Positions 51,535 through 64,000 of a DNA stretch of 64,000 nucleotides are shown here, piece by piece; positions within the stretch are counted from its first letter, which is position 1, and each line of letters opens with the position of its first letter. The stretch covers positions 372,001 through 436,000 of the forward strand of contig NZ_SOZH01000003.1 in NCBI RefSeq assembly GCF_004519295.1, in the 5' to 3' direction. The DNA is from Cellulosimicrobium funkei (lineage in GTDB: Bacteria > Actinomycetota > Actinomycetes > Actinomycetales > Cellulomonadaceae). The translations under genes and the position numbers were made by a program. The notes beneath the pieces were generated by a model. The model was not told where the DNA came from and ran no database searches. It saw nothing but the letters and a program-made list of their open reading frames with translations.

Positions 51535-52257
51535 CTACTCGCTGTGCCCCTCGCCGTGCCCGGACGGCACGGGGGACGACGCCGGGGACGAGCCCTCCGC
51601 CGGGACGGGACGGGGCTCGAGCCCCATGACGCGCACCAGCTCGTCCGTCGCGCGGTGCACCTCGTCGTTGACGATGACGTGGTCGAACTCCGACTCCGCC
51701 GCGAGCTCGACCCGGGCCGTCGTCAGACGGCGTTCCCGCTCCTCCGCGTCCTCCGTGCCGCGGCCGACCAGGCGACGCACGAGCTCGTCCCAGCTCGGCG
51801 GCGCCAGGAACACGAACCGGGCCTCAGGCATCGACGCCCGGACCTGGCGCGCACCCTGGAGGTCGATCTCCAGGAGCGCCGGCACGCCCGCGGCGAGCTT
51901 CTCCTCGACCGCGCGCCGGGGCGTGCCGTAGCTGTTGCGCCCGTGCACGACGGCCCACTCCAGCAGCTCACGGTCCGCGACCATGCGCGCGAACTCGTCC
52001 GGGCCGACGAACAGGTAGTGCACGCCGTCCACCTCGCCCGGCCGCGGGTCGCGCGTCGTCGCCGACACGGACAACCACACCTCCGGGTAACGGGCCCGGA
52101 TGTCGGCCGACACCGTGCCCTTCCCGACGGCGGTCGGGCCGGCCAGGACGGTCAGGCGGGCGGGGCCGGGGACGACGGGCGGCGACGCCGGCTCCGTGGT
52201 CTCCCCGGCGGGGACGGACGGCGTCGGCTCGGACGGGTGCGCGGAAATGTCAGCCAA
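51535..52257 (-). CDS. gmk: Guanylate kinase
   Basis: Gmk phosphorylates GMP to GDP. The protein has the P-loop [53 protein letters not shown] and [19 protein letters not shown]. The start is uncertain: the TTG at 52257 overlaps the mihF stop by 8 bases, while a GTG at 52305 would add 16 residues and overlap mihF more deeply. Neither has an ideal ribosome site. About 30 residues before the P-loop and 25 at the end are disordered. Confidence 0.92.
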   Translation of the reverse strand: MADISAHPSEPTPSVPAGETTEPASPPVVPGPARLTVLAGPTAVGKGTVSADIRARYPEVWLSVSATTRDPRPGEVDGVHYLFVGPDEFARMVADRELLEWAVVHGRNSYGTPRRAVEEKLAAGVPALLEIDLQGARQVRASMPEARFVFLAPPSWDELVRRLVGRGTEDAEERERRLTTARVELAAESEFDHVIVNDEVHRATDELVRVMGLEPRPVPAEGSSPASSPVPSGHGEGHSE

Positions 52258-52561
52258 ACCTCTCGATGAGGGCCGCGGACTGGTGGGGGCCGAGGCCGCG
52301 GACACGACGTGTCTCGGCGATCCCGATCTCCTCCATGATCGCCCGAGCCTTCACCTTACCCACGCCGGGCAGGGACTCCAGCAACGAGACGACCTTGAGC
52401 TTGCCGATCATGTCGTCCGTCTGGCCGCGCTCGATGACCTCCTTCAGGGAGCCCTGGGAGTACTTGAGCCGGTTCTTCACCTCGGCGCGCACGCGTCGTG
52501 CCTCCGCGGCCTTCTCGAGCGCCGCCGCGCGCTGTTCTGGGGTCAGGGGTGGAAGTGCCAC
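52250..52561 (-). CDS. mihF: Actinobacterial integration host factor
   Basis: mIHF is a nucleoid protein that bends DNA and is essential in mycobacteria; it is unrelated to E. coli IHF. The 103-residue protein begins [32 protein letters not shown] and has the H2TH motif [30 protein letters not shown]. The GTG start has AGGTGA 6 bases upstream. A good promoter lies at 52686-52714, giving a leader of about 117 bases. gmk follows with overlap, as in other actinomycetes. Confidence 0.95.
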   Translation of the reverse strand: MALPPLTPEQRAAALEKAAEARRVRAEVKNRLKYSQGSLKEVIERGQTDDMIGKLKVVSLLESLPGVGKVKARAIMEEIGIAETRRVRGLGPHQSAALIERFG

Positions 52562-52685
52562 GCAAGTCACCTACTCCTCGTCAGGCGGATGGGCCCACTC
52601 AGTCGTCCCGGCGTGCCCGCAGGTGGAGCCCCGACCGGGTGGATCACCCGGGCGACCTGCGCCGACGCACGGAGCCGACCCCTCG

Positions 52686-52714
52686 AAAGTAGCGAGCCTC
52701 GGGCGATCGGGCAA
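52686..52714 (-). promoter_or_regulatory. Sigma70-type promoter of mihF
   Basis: On the minus strand TTGCCC (52709-52714), a 17-bp spacer and TACTTT (52686-52691) form a good vegetative promoter about 125 bases before the mihF start codon. Confidence 0.65.
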
Positions 52715-52827
52715 CGACTGGGCATGGCGCGTCGTCCGCGGCCGTACCCGGGACGTTCTCCGTCACGGCCCCGGCAGCGGACCGGGAACGACGGCGGAAC
52801 GAGGGCGGGACGCGGATCGGGGGCGGC

Positions 52828-53703
52828 TCAGGACGCCACGAGGCGCGCCACGAGCGCGTCGCGCACCGCCGTCGTCACGCCGCACGCCCCGAGGTAGTCG
52901 TCGATGCTCCCGTGCTCGCGCACCGCGAGCTCCCACGCGCCCTCCAGGTACGCGGGCTCGACGGTGAGGACCGGCGCCAGCGCCTCGGGCGACAGCCCCG
53001 GCAGCGGGGGCACGAGCGCGGCGAGCCCCTCGGCCGCGGCCGCGCTCGCGAGGTACTCGGCCATGCGCTCCTCCTCGGGGACCCCCGCGACGTACTGCAC
53101 GAGCGCCACGACCCAGCCCGTGCGGTCCTTGCCCGCCGAGCAGTGCACGACGCTCGCGCCGTCGGCCGCGGCGACGTCCGCCAGGACACGGCCGACCGTC
53201 TCCCGGATGCCCGGGTCCGTGACGAACGTCGCGTACACGCCGTGCATGAGGCGCCGCGCGACCGCGGCCGGGTCGTCGGCCGCGAGCAGGCCCGCGACGA
53301 GCGCCGCCGGGTCCGCCGAGGCGCCCGCGCCCGCTCCCCCGTCGACCAGGCCCGGCGTCGGGTCCATGCCCCGGCGCAGCACGCGCACGCCGCCCGGGAC
53401 GGCGTCCGCGCCGTCGCGCGCGAGCTCGTCCCCGCCGCGCAGGTCGACGACCGTCCGCACGTCCAGGTCGACGAGCGCGGCCTGGCCCGCGGGGGTGAGC
53501 CGGGACAGGCTCGCCGTGCGCAGCAGCACGCCCGTCCGCAGCGGCGCGTCGTGACCGGCCGGTACCGCCCGACCACCCACGTCGCGCGCGTTCCACGTGC
53601 CCGGCACGTCCAGGGCGCCCGGCACGGTGCCCGGCGGGGGCAGCTCCGGAGGCGTACCGGCAGCGGTCGGGGCGGGGTCGGTCGTCTCGTCGCGGGAGGT
53701 CAT
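52828..53703 (-). CDS. Tyrosine-protein phosphatase (PtpB/DSP-like)
   Basis: The 291-residue protein has a Pro/Thr-rich start, the family segment TWNARDVGGRAVPAG, RTASLSRLTPAGQAAL, VVDLRGGDE, and the catalytic P-loop HCSAGKDRTG (Cx5R). This is the atypical tyrosine/dual-specificity or phosphoinositide phosphatase group that includes M. tuberculosis PtpB. It lies between pyrF and mihF, where it interrupts the usual core gene order. GGGAGGTC precedes the ATG. Substrate unknown. Confidence 0.87.
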   Translation of the reverse strand: MTSRDETTDPAPTAAGTPPELPPPGTVPGALDVPGTWNARDVGGRAVPAGHDAPLRTGVLLRTASLSRLTPAGQAALVDLDVRTVVDLRGGDELARDGADAVPGGVRVLRRGMDPTPGLVDGGAGAGASADPAALVAGLLAADDPAAVARRLMHGVYATFVTDPGIRETVGRVLADVAAADGASVVHCSAGKDRTGWVVALVQYVAGVPEEERMAEYLASAAAAEGLAALVPPLPGLSPEALAPVLTVEPAYLEGAWELAVREHGSIDDYLGACGVTTAVRDALVARLVAS

Positions 53704-53792
53704 GGGCGCAGTCTGGCACGGGACCGCCGGGCACGACGGCGACCGGGCCGGCACCCACGAGGGTGCCGGCCCGGTCCCGCGCGGTGCGGAGC

Positions 53793-54658
53793 TCAGCCGC
53801 GCAGGGCCTGCGCCGCCTCGTCCGTGGCGGCGCGGGCAGCCGCCCGCAGCGCGTCCGCGTCCGGCCCGGCGCGCAGCACCCCGCGCGACGACGACGCGAG
53901 CACCTGGCGCCGCGCGTCGCCGAACACGGCGGCGAGCTCGGCCGCGCCCGCGCCCTGGGCGCCCACGCCGGGCGCGAGGAGCGGCCCGCGCACGGCCGCG
54001 AGGTCGGTCCCCGTACGTGCCGCGGCGTCCGCGATCGTCGCGCCCACCACGAGCCCGACCGGCCCGAGCGCGTCGCCCGCGGCGACGACCGGGGCGTTCA
54101 CCTGCGCCGCCTCGCGCGCGACGTGCGCCGCGACGGACTCCACGCCCGCCCCGGCGCCCCGGCGCGCGTGCTGCACCTCGGCGCCCTCGGGGTTCGACGT
54201 CAGGCACAGCACGAACAGGCCGCGCCCCGTCTCCAGCGCCGCGTCGACCGCCGGCTGCAGCGACCCGAACCCCAGGTACGGGGACACGGTCAGCGCGTCC
54301 GCCGCGAGCGGCGAGCCGTCGCGCAGGTACGCGTCGGCGTACGCGGCCATGGTCGAGCCGATGTCGCCGCGCTTGGCGTCCACGATCGTCAGCGTCCCCG
54401 CCGCGCGGGCCGCCGCGAGGACCTCCTCGAGCGCCGCGACGCCGCGCGACCCGTGGCGCTCGAAGAACGCCGACTGCGGCTTGACCGCGGCCACGCGGCC
54501 CCCGACCGCCTCGACGACCCGCAGGCCGAACTCTCGCAGCCCGGAGGCGTCGTCGGGCAGGCCCCAGTCCGCGAGCAGGCCCGGGTGCGGGTCGATGCCC
54601 ACGCACAGCGGCCCGTGGTCCGCCGTCGCGGCCGCGAGGCGCGCGCCGAAGCCCGCGC

Positions 54659-54662
<4 letters not shown>
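53793..54662 (-). CDS. pyrF: Orotidine 5'-phosphate decarboxylase (type 2)
   Basis: PyrF makes UMP, the last step of the pathway. The 289-residue protein is of the longer type 2 common in actinomycetes: [55 protein letters not shown] with the catalytic Lys-Asp pair, and [10 protein letters not shown] at the phosphate site. The GTG overlaps the carB stop (GTGA). It is the last gene of the pyr operon. Confidence 0.95.
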
Positions 54663-58030
<3,368 letters not shown>

Positions 58031-58032
58031 GG

Positions 58033-59319
58033 TCAGCTCTCCTTGGTGGTCTGCTCGACGGCGTCGGAGCCTGCGCCCGCCGCGCCGGCGGCGCGACGCG
58101 ACGTCATGAGCTCGACGAAGCGGTCGAAGAGGTACGCGGCGTCGTGGGGGCCGGCCGCGGCCTCGGGGTGGTACTGGACGGAGAAGGCGGGCAGGTCGAG
58201 GCACTCGAGCCCCTCGACCACCTGGTCGTTGAGCCCGACGTGGGACACGACGACGCGCCCGTAGCGGCCGCCGTCGTGCGGGGCGACGGACTCGCCGTCG
58301 AGCGGCGCGTCGACCGCGAACCCGTGGTTGTGCGCCGTGACCTCGACCTTGCCGGTGCGGCGGTCCATGACGGGCTGGTTGATGCCGCGGTGGCCGTACG
58401 CGAGCTTGTACGTGCCGTAGCCGAGCGCACGCCCGAGGATCTGGTTGCCGAAGCAGATGCCGAAGAACGGCGTGCCGCGGTCCAGGACGCCGCGCAGCAG
58501 CTCGACCTCGTGCGTCGCGGCGCTCGGGTCGCCCGGGCCGTTGGAGAAGAACACGCCGTCGGGCGCGTACGCCTCGATGTCCGCGACCGTCGACGCGGCG
58601 GGCACCACGTGCACGCGCACGCCGCGCTGCGCGAGGCGCTGGGGCGTCATCGACTTGATGCCGAGGTCCACGGCGACGACCGTCGCGACGGGCTCGCCGT
58701 CCGGCGTCGTGCCCTCGAAGGGCTCGACGACGTACGCCGTCTCCGTGCTCACCTCGCGGGCGAGGTCGGCGCCGGCCATCGCGGGCGCCGCCTTCACCTC
58801 GGCGACGAGGTCCTCCACGGTGCGCGGGTAGCCGTCGCGCACGAGCGCGTCGCCGGAGAAGATGCCCGCGCGCATCACGCCGAGCTCGCGCAGGTGGCGC
58901 GTGAGGGCGCGCGTGTCGACGTCGCTGATGCCGACGACGCCCTGGGCCGCGAGCTCCTCGTCGAGGGTGCGCTGCGCGCGCCAGCTCGACGCGCGGCGGG
59001 CCGCGTCGCGCACGACGTACCCGGCGACCCAGATCTTGCCGGACTCCGGGTCCTCGTCGTTGACGCCCGTGTTCCCGATGTGGGGGGCCGTCATGACGAC
59101 GATCTGCCGGTGGTAGGAGGGGTCGGTGAGGGTCTCCTGGTAGCCGGTCATGCCGGTGTTGAAGACGATCTCGCCGACGGTCGTGCCGCGCGCGCCGTAC
59201 GCGCGACCGGCCTGCACCGTGCCGTCCTCGAGGACGATCAGGGCCCGGTCGGGGGCGGGTGCGCCGGTCACCGAGGTGACTGCGGTCGGTGAGCTCACTG
59301 CGTTCGCTGAGGCGGTCAA
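58033..59319 (-). CDS. carA: Carbamoyl-phosphate synthase, small subunit
   Basis: CarA is the glutamine amidotransferase subunit. The 428-residue protein has the N-terminal domain ([38 protein letters not shown]) and the class I amidotransferase with the catalytic Cys in [16 protein letters not shown] and the His/Glu pair in [12 protein letters not shown]. The TTG start is supported by GAGGAAG 5 bases upstream and by a TTGA overlap with the preceding stop. No ATG or GTG in a better place was found. Confidence 0.96.
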   Translation of the reverse strand: MTASANAVSSPTAVTSVTGAPAPDRALIVLEDGTVQAGRAYGARGTTVGEIVFNTGMTGYQETLTDPSYHRQIVVMTAPHIGNTGVNDEDPESGKIWVAGYVVRDAARRASSWRAQRTLDEELAAQGVVGISDVDTRALTRHLRELGVMRAGIFSGDALVRDGYPRTVEDLVAEVKAAPAMAGADLAREVSTETAYVVEPFEGTTPDGEPVATVVAVDLGIKSMTPQRLAQRGVRVHVVPAASTVADIEAYAPDGVFFSNGPGDPSAATHEVELLRGVLDRGTPFFGICFGNQILGRALGYGTYKLAYGHRGINQPVMDRRTGKVEVTAHNHGFAVDAPLDGESVAPHDGGRYGRVVVSHVGLNDQVVEGLECLDLPAFSVQYHPEAAAGPHDAAYLFDRFVELMTSRRAAGAAGAGSDAVEQTTKES

Positions 59320-60017
59320 GGTGCTTCCTCGTCGTTCTCGTCGGTGCCGGGTGCCGCGCTCTCGCGCGTCGGCGCCGGGCCGTCCTGGTCGGTGGGTGCG
59401 TCGTCGGTGGCGCTGCTCGGCGCCCCGGTTCGTCGTTCGCGGGTACCGTCGGCGCCCGGGCTCCGGGGTCGGCCGGCGAGGTCGCGCACGGCCTCCAGGA
59501 GACGCGGGACGTCGTGGTCGTGGCGCGGCATCAGCCCGGTGTCCAACCGGACCTCAGGGTGCGCCGGCGCCTCGGGCGCGTCGGCCGGGACCGGCTCTGC
59601 CGGGACGGACCACGTCACCACGACGATGGCCTCCTTCCCGACGAACTTCCCCGCCATGCCCGGGGTGAGCGCCACGTCCTCGACGGCCGCCGCGGGGACC
59701 CACACGTCGTCGGCGCCGCGGCGCGCGACGTGCAGGCCGCCGTCGTGCACGGTGACCTGGGCCTGCGCCCGGTCGCCGAGCCCGTGGGCGCCGACGCGCG
59801 CGAGCCAGTCGCCCGCGAGCGTGCTCGACACGTACAGCGCGTCGAGCGGGCCGAGCACGACGCCGCCGCGCGCGGCCTCCGCCGGCACGGCGGGCGGCGT
59901 CGGGACGAAGCCGGCGGAGCGGCGCACGAGCCGGCGGCGGCCGACGAGCACGAGCGTCAGCAGGACGACACCGAGCACGATCCAGATCCCGGCCGCGACG
60001 GGCTGCGGCAGGTTCAC
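59316..60017 (-). CDS. Membrane protein of the pyr operon (Rv1382-like)
   Basis: The 233-residue protein has one N-terminal membrane helix ([22 protein letters not shown], about 5-26), then a soluble beta-rich domain ([63 protein letters not shown]) and an acidic Pro/Thr-rich tail. A protein of this kind sits between pyrC and carA in mycobacteria and other actinomycetes. Its function is unknown. The start overlaps pyrC (GTGA) and the stop overlaps carA (TTGA), so it is coupled to the pathway genes. Confidence 0.85.
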   Translation of the reverse strand: MNLPQPVAAGIWIVLGVVLLTLVLVGRRRLVRRSAGFVPTPPAVPAEAARGGVVLGPLDALYVSSTLAGDWLARVGAHGLGDRAQAQVTVHDGGLHVARRGADDVWVPAAAVEDVALTPGMAGKFVGKEAIVVVTWSVPAEPVPADAPEAPAHPEVRLDTGLMPRHDHDVPRLLEAVRDLAGRPRSPGADGTRERRTGAPSSATDDAPTDQDGPAPTRESAAPGTDENDEEAP

Positions 60018-61371
60018 GCCCCCACCCCCCGACCGGCCGCGACCGCCTCGACGGGCGCGCCGTCGAGCACGGTGGCCCGGCCCCGCAGGAACGTCGCGAC
60101 GACCGCACCGGGCAGCTCGCGGCCCTGGAAGGGCGTGTTGGTGCTCGCGGTGGCCTGCCCGGCCCCGTCGACCACGCGCCGCGCGGCCGGGTCGACGAGC
60201 GTGACGTTGGCAGGCTCGCCGACCTCGAGCGGGCGGCCCTGGGCGCGCTCCCCCGTGTCGATGCGGCCGATGCGCGCGGGCGCGCTCGACAGCACGCGCG
60301 CGACGTCGGCCCACGTCATGCGGCCCGTGTCGACCATGGTCTGCTGCACGACGCTCAGCGCCGTCTCGAGGCCCGTCATGCCGAACGCGGCCGCGGCCCA
60401 CTCGCAGTCCTTGTCCTCGCGCGCGTGCGGCGCGTGGTCGGTCGCGACGATGTCGATCGTGCCGTCCGCGAGACCCTCGCGCACCGCCTCGACGTCCGCG
60501 GCCGTGCGCAGCGGCGGGTTGACCTTGAAGGTCGGGTCGTAGCCGCGCGCCAGGTCGTCGGTGAGGACGAGGTGGTGCGGCGTGACCTCGGCCGTGACGT
60601 CGATCCCGCGGCCCTTGGCCCAGCGGACGATCTCGACCGAGCCGGCGGTCGACAGGTGGCACACGTGCAGGCGCGAGCCCACGTGCTCCGCGAGGAGCAC
60701 GTCGCGCGCGATGATCGCCTCCTCCGCGACCGCGGGCCAGCCCGCGAGGCCGAGCTCGGCCGACACGACGCCCTCGTTCATCTGGGCGCCCTCGGTGAGG
60801 CGCGGCTCCTGCGCGTGCTGGGCGACGACGCCGTCGAACGCCTTGACGTACTCGAGGGCGCGGCGCATGAGGATCGGGTCGTCGACGCACTTCCCGTCGT
60901 CCGAGAACACCCGCACGCGGGCCGCGGAGTCGGCCATCGCGCCGAGCTCGGCGAGCTGCTCGCCCGCGAGCCCGACGGAGACGGCGCCCACCGGGTGCAC
61001 GTCGACCCAGCCCGCGTCGCGCCCGAGGCGCCACACCTGCTCGACGACGCCCGCCGTGTCCGCGACCGGGGTCGTGTTGGCCATCGCGTGCACGGCCGTG
61101 AAGCCGCCCGCCGCCGCGGCGCGGGTGCCGGACGCGATCGTCTCGGCATCCTCGCGCCCCGGCTCGCGCAGGTGGGTGTGCAGGTCGACCAGCCCGGGCA
61201 GGGCGACGAGGCCCGTCGCGTCGACGACGACCGTGCCGTCGTCGTCCGCCGCGCGCGCTGCGCCGACGGGAGCGAGCTCGGCGACCACACCGTCCGCGAG
61301 GACGAGGTCGACGGGGTCGCCGCCGAGCGGGCGCGCGCCGCGCAGGACGTACGTGGTGGTTGCGGCGCTGC

Positions 61372-61375
<4 letters not shown>
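60014..61375 (-). CDS. pyrC: Dihydroorotase
   Basis: PyrC closes carbamoyl aspartate to dihydroorotate. The 453-residue protein is a class I enzyme with the metal motif [47 protein letters not shown] and [12 protein letters not shown]. The GTG start overlaps pyrB (GTGA) and the stop overlaps the next gene (GTGA). Confidence 0.96.
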
Positions 61376-63323
<1,948 letters not shown>

Positions 63324-63743
63324 TCAGGCCGTGATCGTCGGCTTCATCTCGACGATGCGCGCGAGCAGCCCGTTGACGAACGACGGCGAGTCGTCGGTCG
63401 ACAGGGAGCGCGCGAGGTCGACGGCCTCGTCGATCGCGACGACGTCGGGGACGTCGTCGTTGAAGAGGATCTCCCAGCCGCCGATGCGCAGCAGCGCCCG
63501 GTCGACGGCGGGCATGCGCTCGAGCGTCCACCCGTGGGAGTACGTCTCGAGCAGCTCGTCGATGCGCTCGCGGTGGGCGAGCACACCCTCGACGATGTCG
63601 ACCGCGTACTGCGGCAGCGCGGTCTGCGCCGTCCCGGGGTCGGCGACGCGCTCCGCGAGGAGGGTCGTCGGGTCCACGTGACGCTGCTCCGCCTCGAAGA
63701 GGACGTCGAGCGCGCGCTTGCGCGCCTTGGTGCGTGCGGCCAT
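63324..63743 (-). CDS. nusB: Transcription antitermination factor NusB
   Basis: NusB works with NusE in rRNA antitermination. The 139-residue all-helical protein starts ARTKARKRALDVLFEAEQRHVDP and has the RNA-binding and NusE-binding core LPQYAVDIVEGVLAHRERIDELL. It also has MPAVDRALLRIGGWEILF and VAIDEAVDLARSLSTDDSPSFVNGLLARI. It follows efp after 33 bases and was probably co-transcribed with it. A terminator follows. Confidence 0.96.
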   Translation of the reverse strand: MAARTKARKRALDVLFEAEQRHVDPTTLLAERVADPGTAQTALPQYAVDIVEGVLAHRERIDELLETYSHGWTLERMPAVDRALLRIGGWEILFNDDVPDVVAIDEAVDLARSLSTDDSPSFVNGLLARIVEMKPTITA

Positions 63744-63776
63744 GTCAGTCCGTCGTCTGTCCGTCGGTGCCGGCGG

Positions 63777-64000
63777 TCAGTCGTTCACGCGGCCGAGGTA
63801 CGACCCGTCACGCGTGTCGACCTTGACCTTGGTGCCCTGCTCGAGGAAGAGCGGGACCTGGATCTGCGCGCCCGTCTCGAGCGTCGCGGGCTTGGTGCCG
63901 CCCGTCGAGCGGTCGCCCTGCAGGCCCGGCTCGGTGTACGTGATCTCGAGGACGACCGAGGCGGGCAGCTCGATGTAGAGCGGCTGGCCGTCGTTCGACG
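63777..64000 (-). CDS. efp: Elongation factor P, C-terminal part (cut by window end)
   Basis: The frame is open to the window edge and encodes the last 73 residues of EF-P, including [19 protein letters not shown] and the C-terminal signature [20 protein letters not shown], ending LGRVND. EF-P relieves ribosome stalling at polyproline, which matters in a proteome with many Pro-rich tails as seen here. The modification-site domain lies outside the window. Confidence 0.96.
   Translation of the reverse strand, partial: SNDGQPLYIELPASVVLEITYTEPGLQGDRSTGGTKPATLETGAQIQVPLFLEQGTKVKVDTRDGSYLGRVND

Overview
The window is very GC-rich DNA with dense, overlapping genes, GTG/TTG starts and many leaderless promoters. 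Together with RbpA, mIHF, a GarA-type FHA protein, an Lnt/Ppm1 pair and a helicase-dead PriA, this points to the chromosome of an actinomycete, most likely a Micrococcales genus close to Cellulomonas or its relatives (inference from gene content and order; no database search was possible).

Layout. 1-6.8 kb: the end of a HelY-type helicase, an amidohydrolase, lnt-ppm1 (lipoprotein acylation and polyprenol-phosphomannose synthesis), then convergent rbpA. 6.8-9.1 kb: a luciferase-like monooxygenase plus partner FMN reductase, divergent from rbpA; both sides of the gap carry a sigma-R/SigH-type promoter. 9.2-18.4 kb: accessory genes (SHOCT protein, PPOX protein, lipoprotein, pentapeptide/DinB protein, putative immunity protein, PIN-domain protein, a four-cysteine protein with a possible broken extension, a small membrane protein, a histidine-phosphatase-like protein, a tyrosine recombinase, a beta-propeller protein and a Rho-N-like protein). 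18.5-24.2 kb: cardiolipin synthase/PLD, an MBL-fold hydrolase and pyruvate carboxylase.

24.3-30.5 kb, minus strand: MerR, bifunctional nuclease, MerR, FHA (GarA), DUF881, small basic protein, DUF881 and CDP-alcohol phosphatidyltransferase. This is the same order as the M. tuberculosis Rv1830-Rv1822 block but without gcvH. 30.9-32.8 kb: a DEAD-box RNA helicase with a long leader. 32.9-38.7 kb, minus strand: the riboflavin operon ribD-ribE-ribBA-ribH behind an FMN riboswitch, followed by hisE, hisG and a PH-domain membrane protein. 39-40.3 kb: rpe and a GNAT gene, divergent and both apparently leaderless. 40.4-42 kb: a hipBA toxin-antitoxin module with its own promoter and operators.

42-63.7 kb, minus strand: a housekeeping superblock. 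From its upstream end it reads efp, nusB, then the pyrimidine operon (pyrR, pyrB, pyrC, a membrane protein, carA, carB, pyrF), a tyrosine phosphatase, mihF, gmk, rpoZ, coaBC, metK, priA, a HAD hydrolase, fmt and rsmB. Translational coupling through 4-nt ATGA/GTGA/TTGA overlaps is pervasive. pyrR has a PyrR-type RNA element next to its Shine-Dalgarno sequence.

The most unusual signals are: three perfect TCGAAC-N4-GTTCGA palindromes (the LexA/SOS-box pattern) inside the 5' coding part of rsmB; the paired divergent GGAAC-N18-GTT promoters between rbpA and the monooxygenase; and the operator-rich hipBA promoter. No tRNA, rRNA, CRISPR array or complete insertion sequence was seen.
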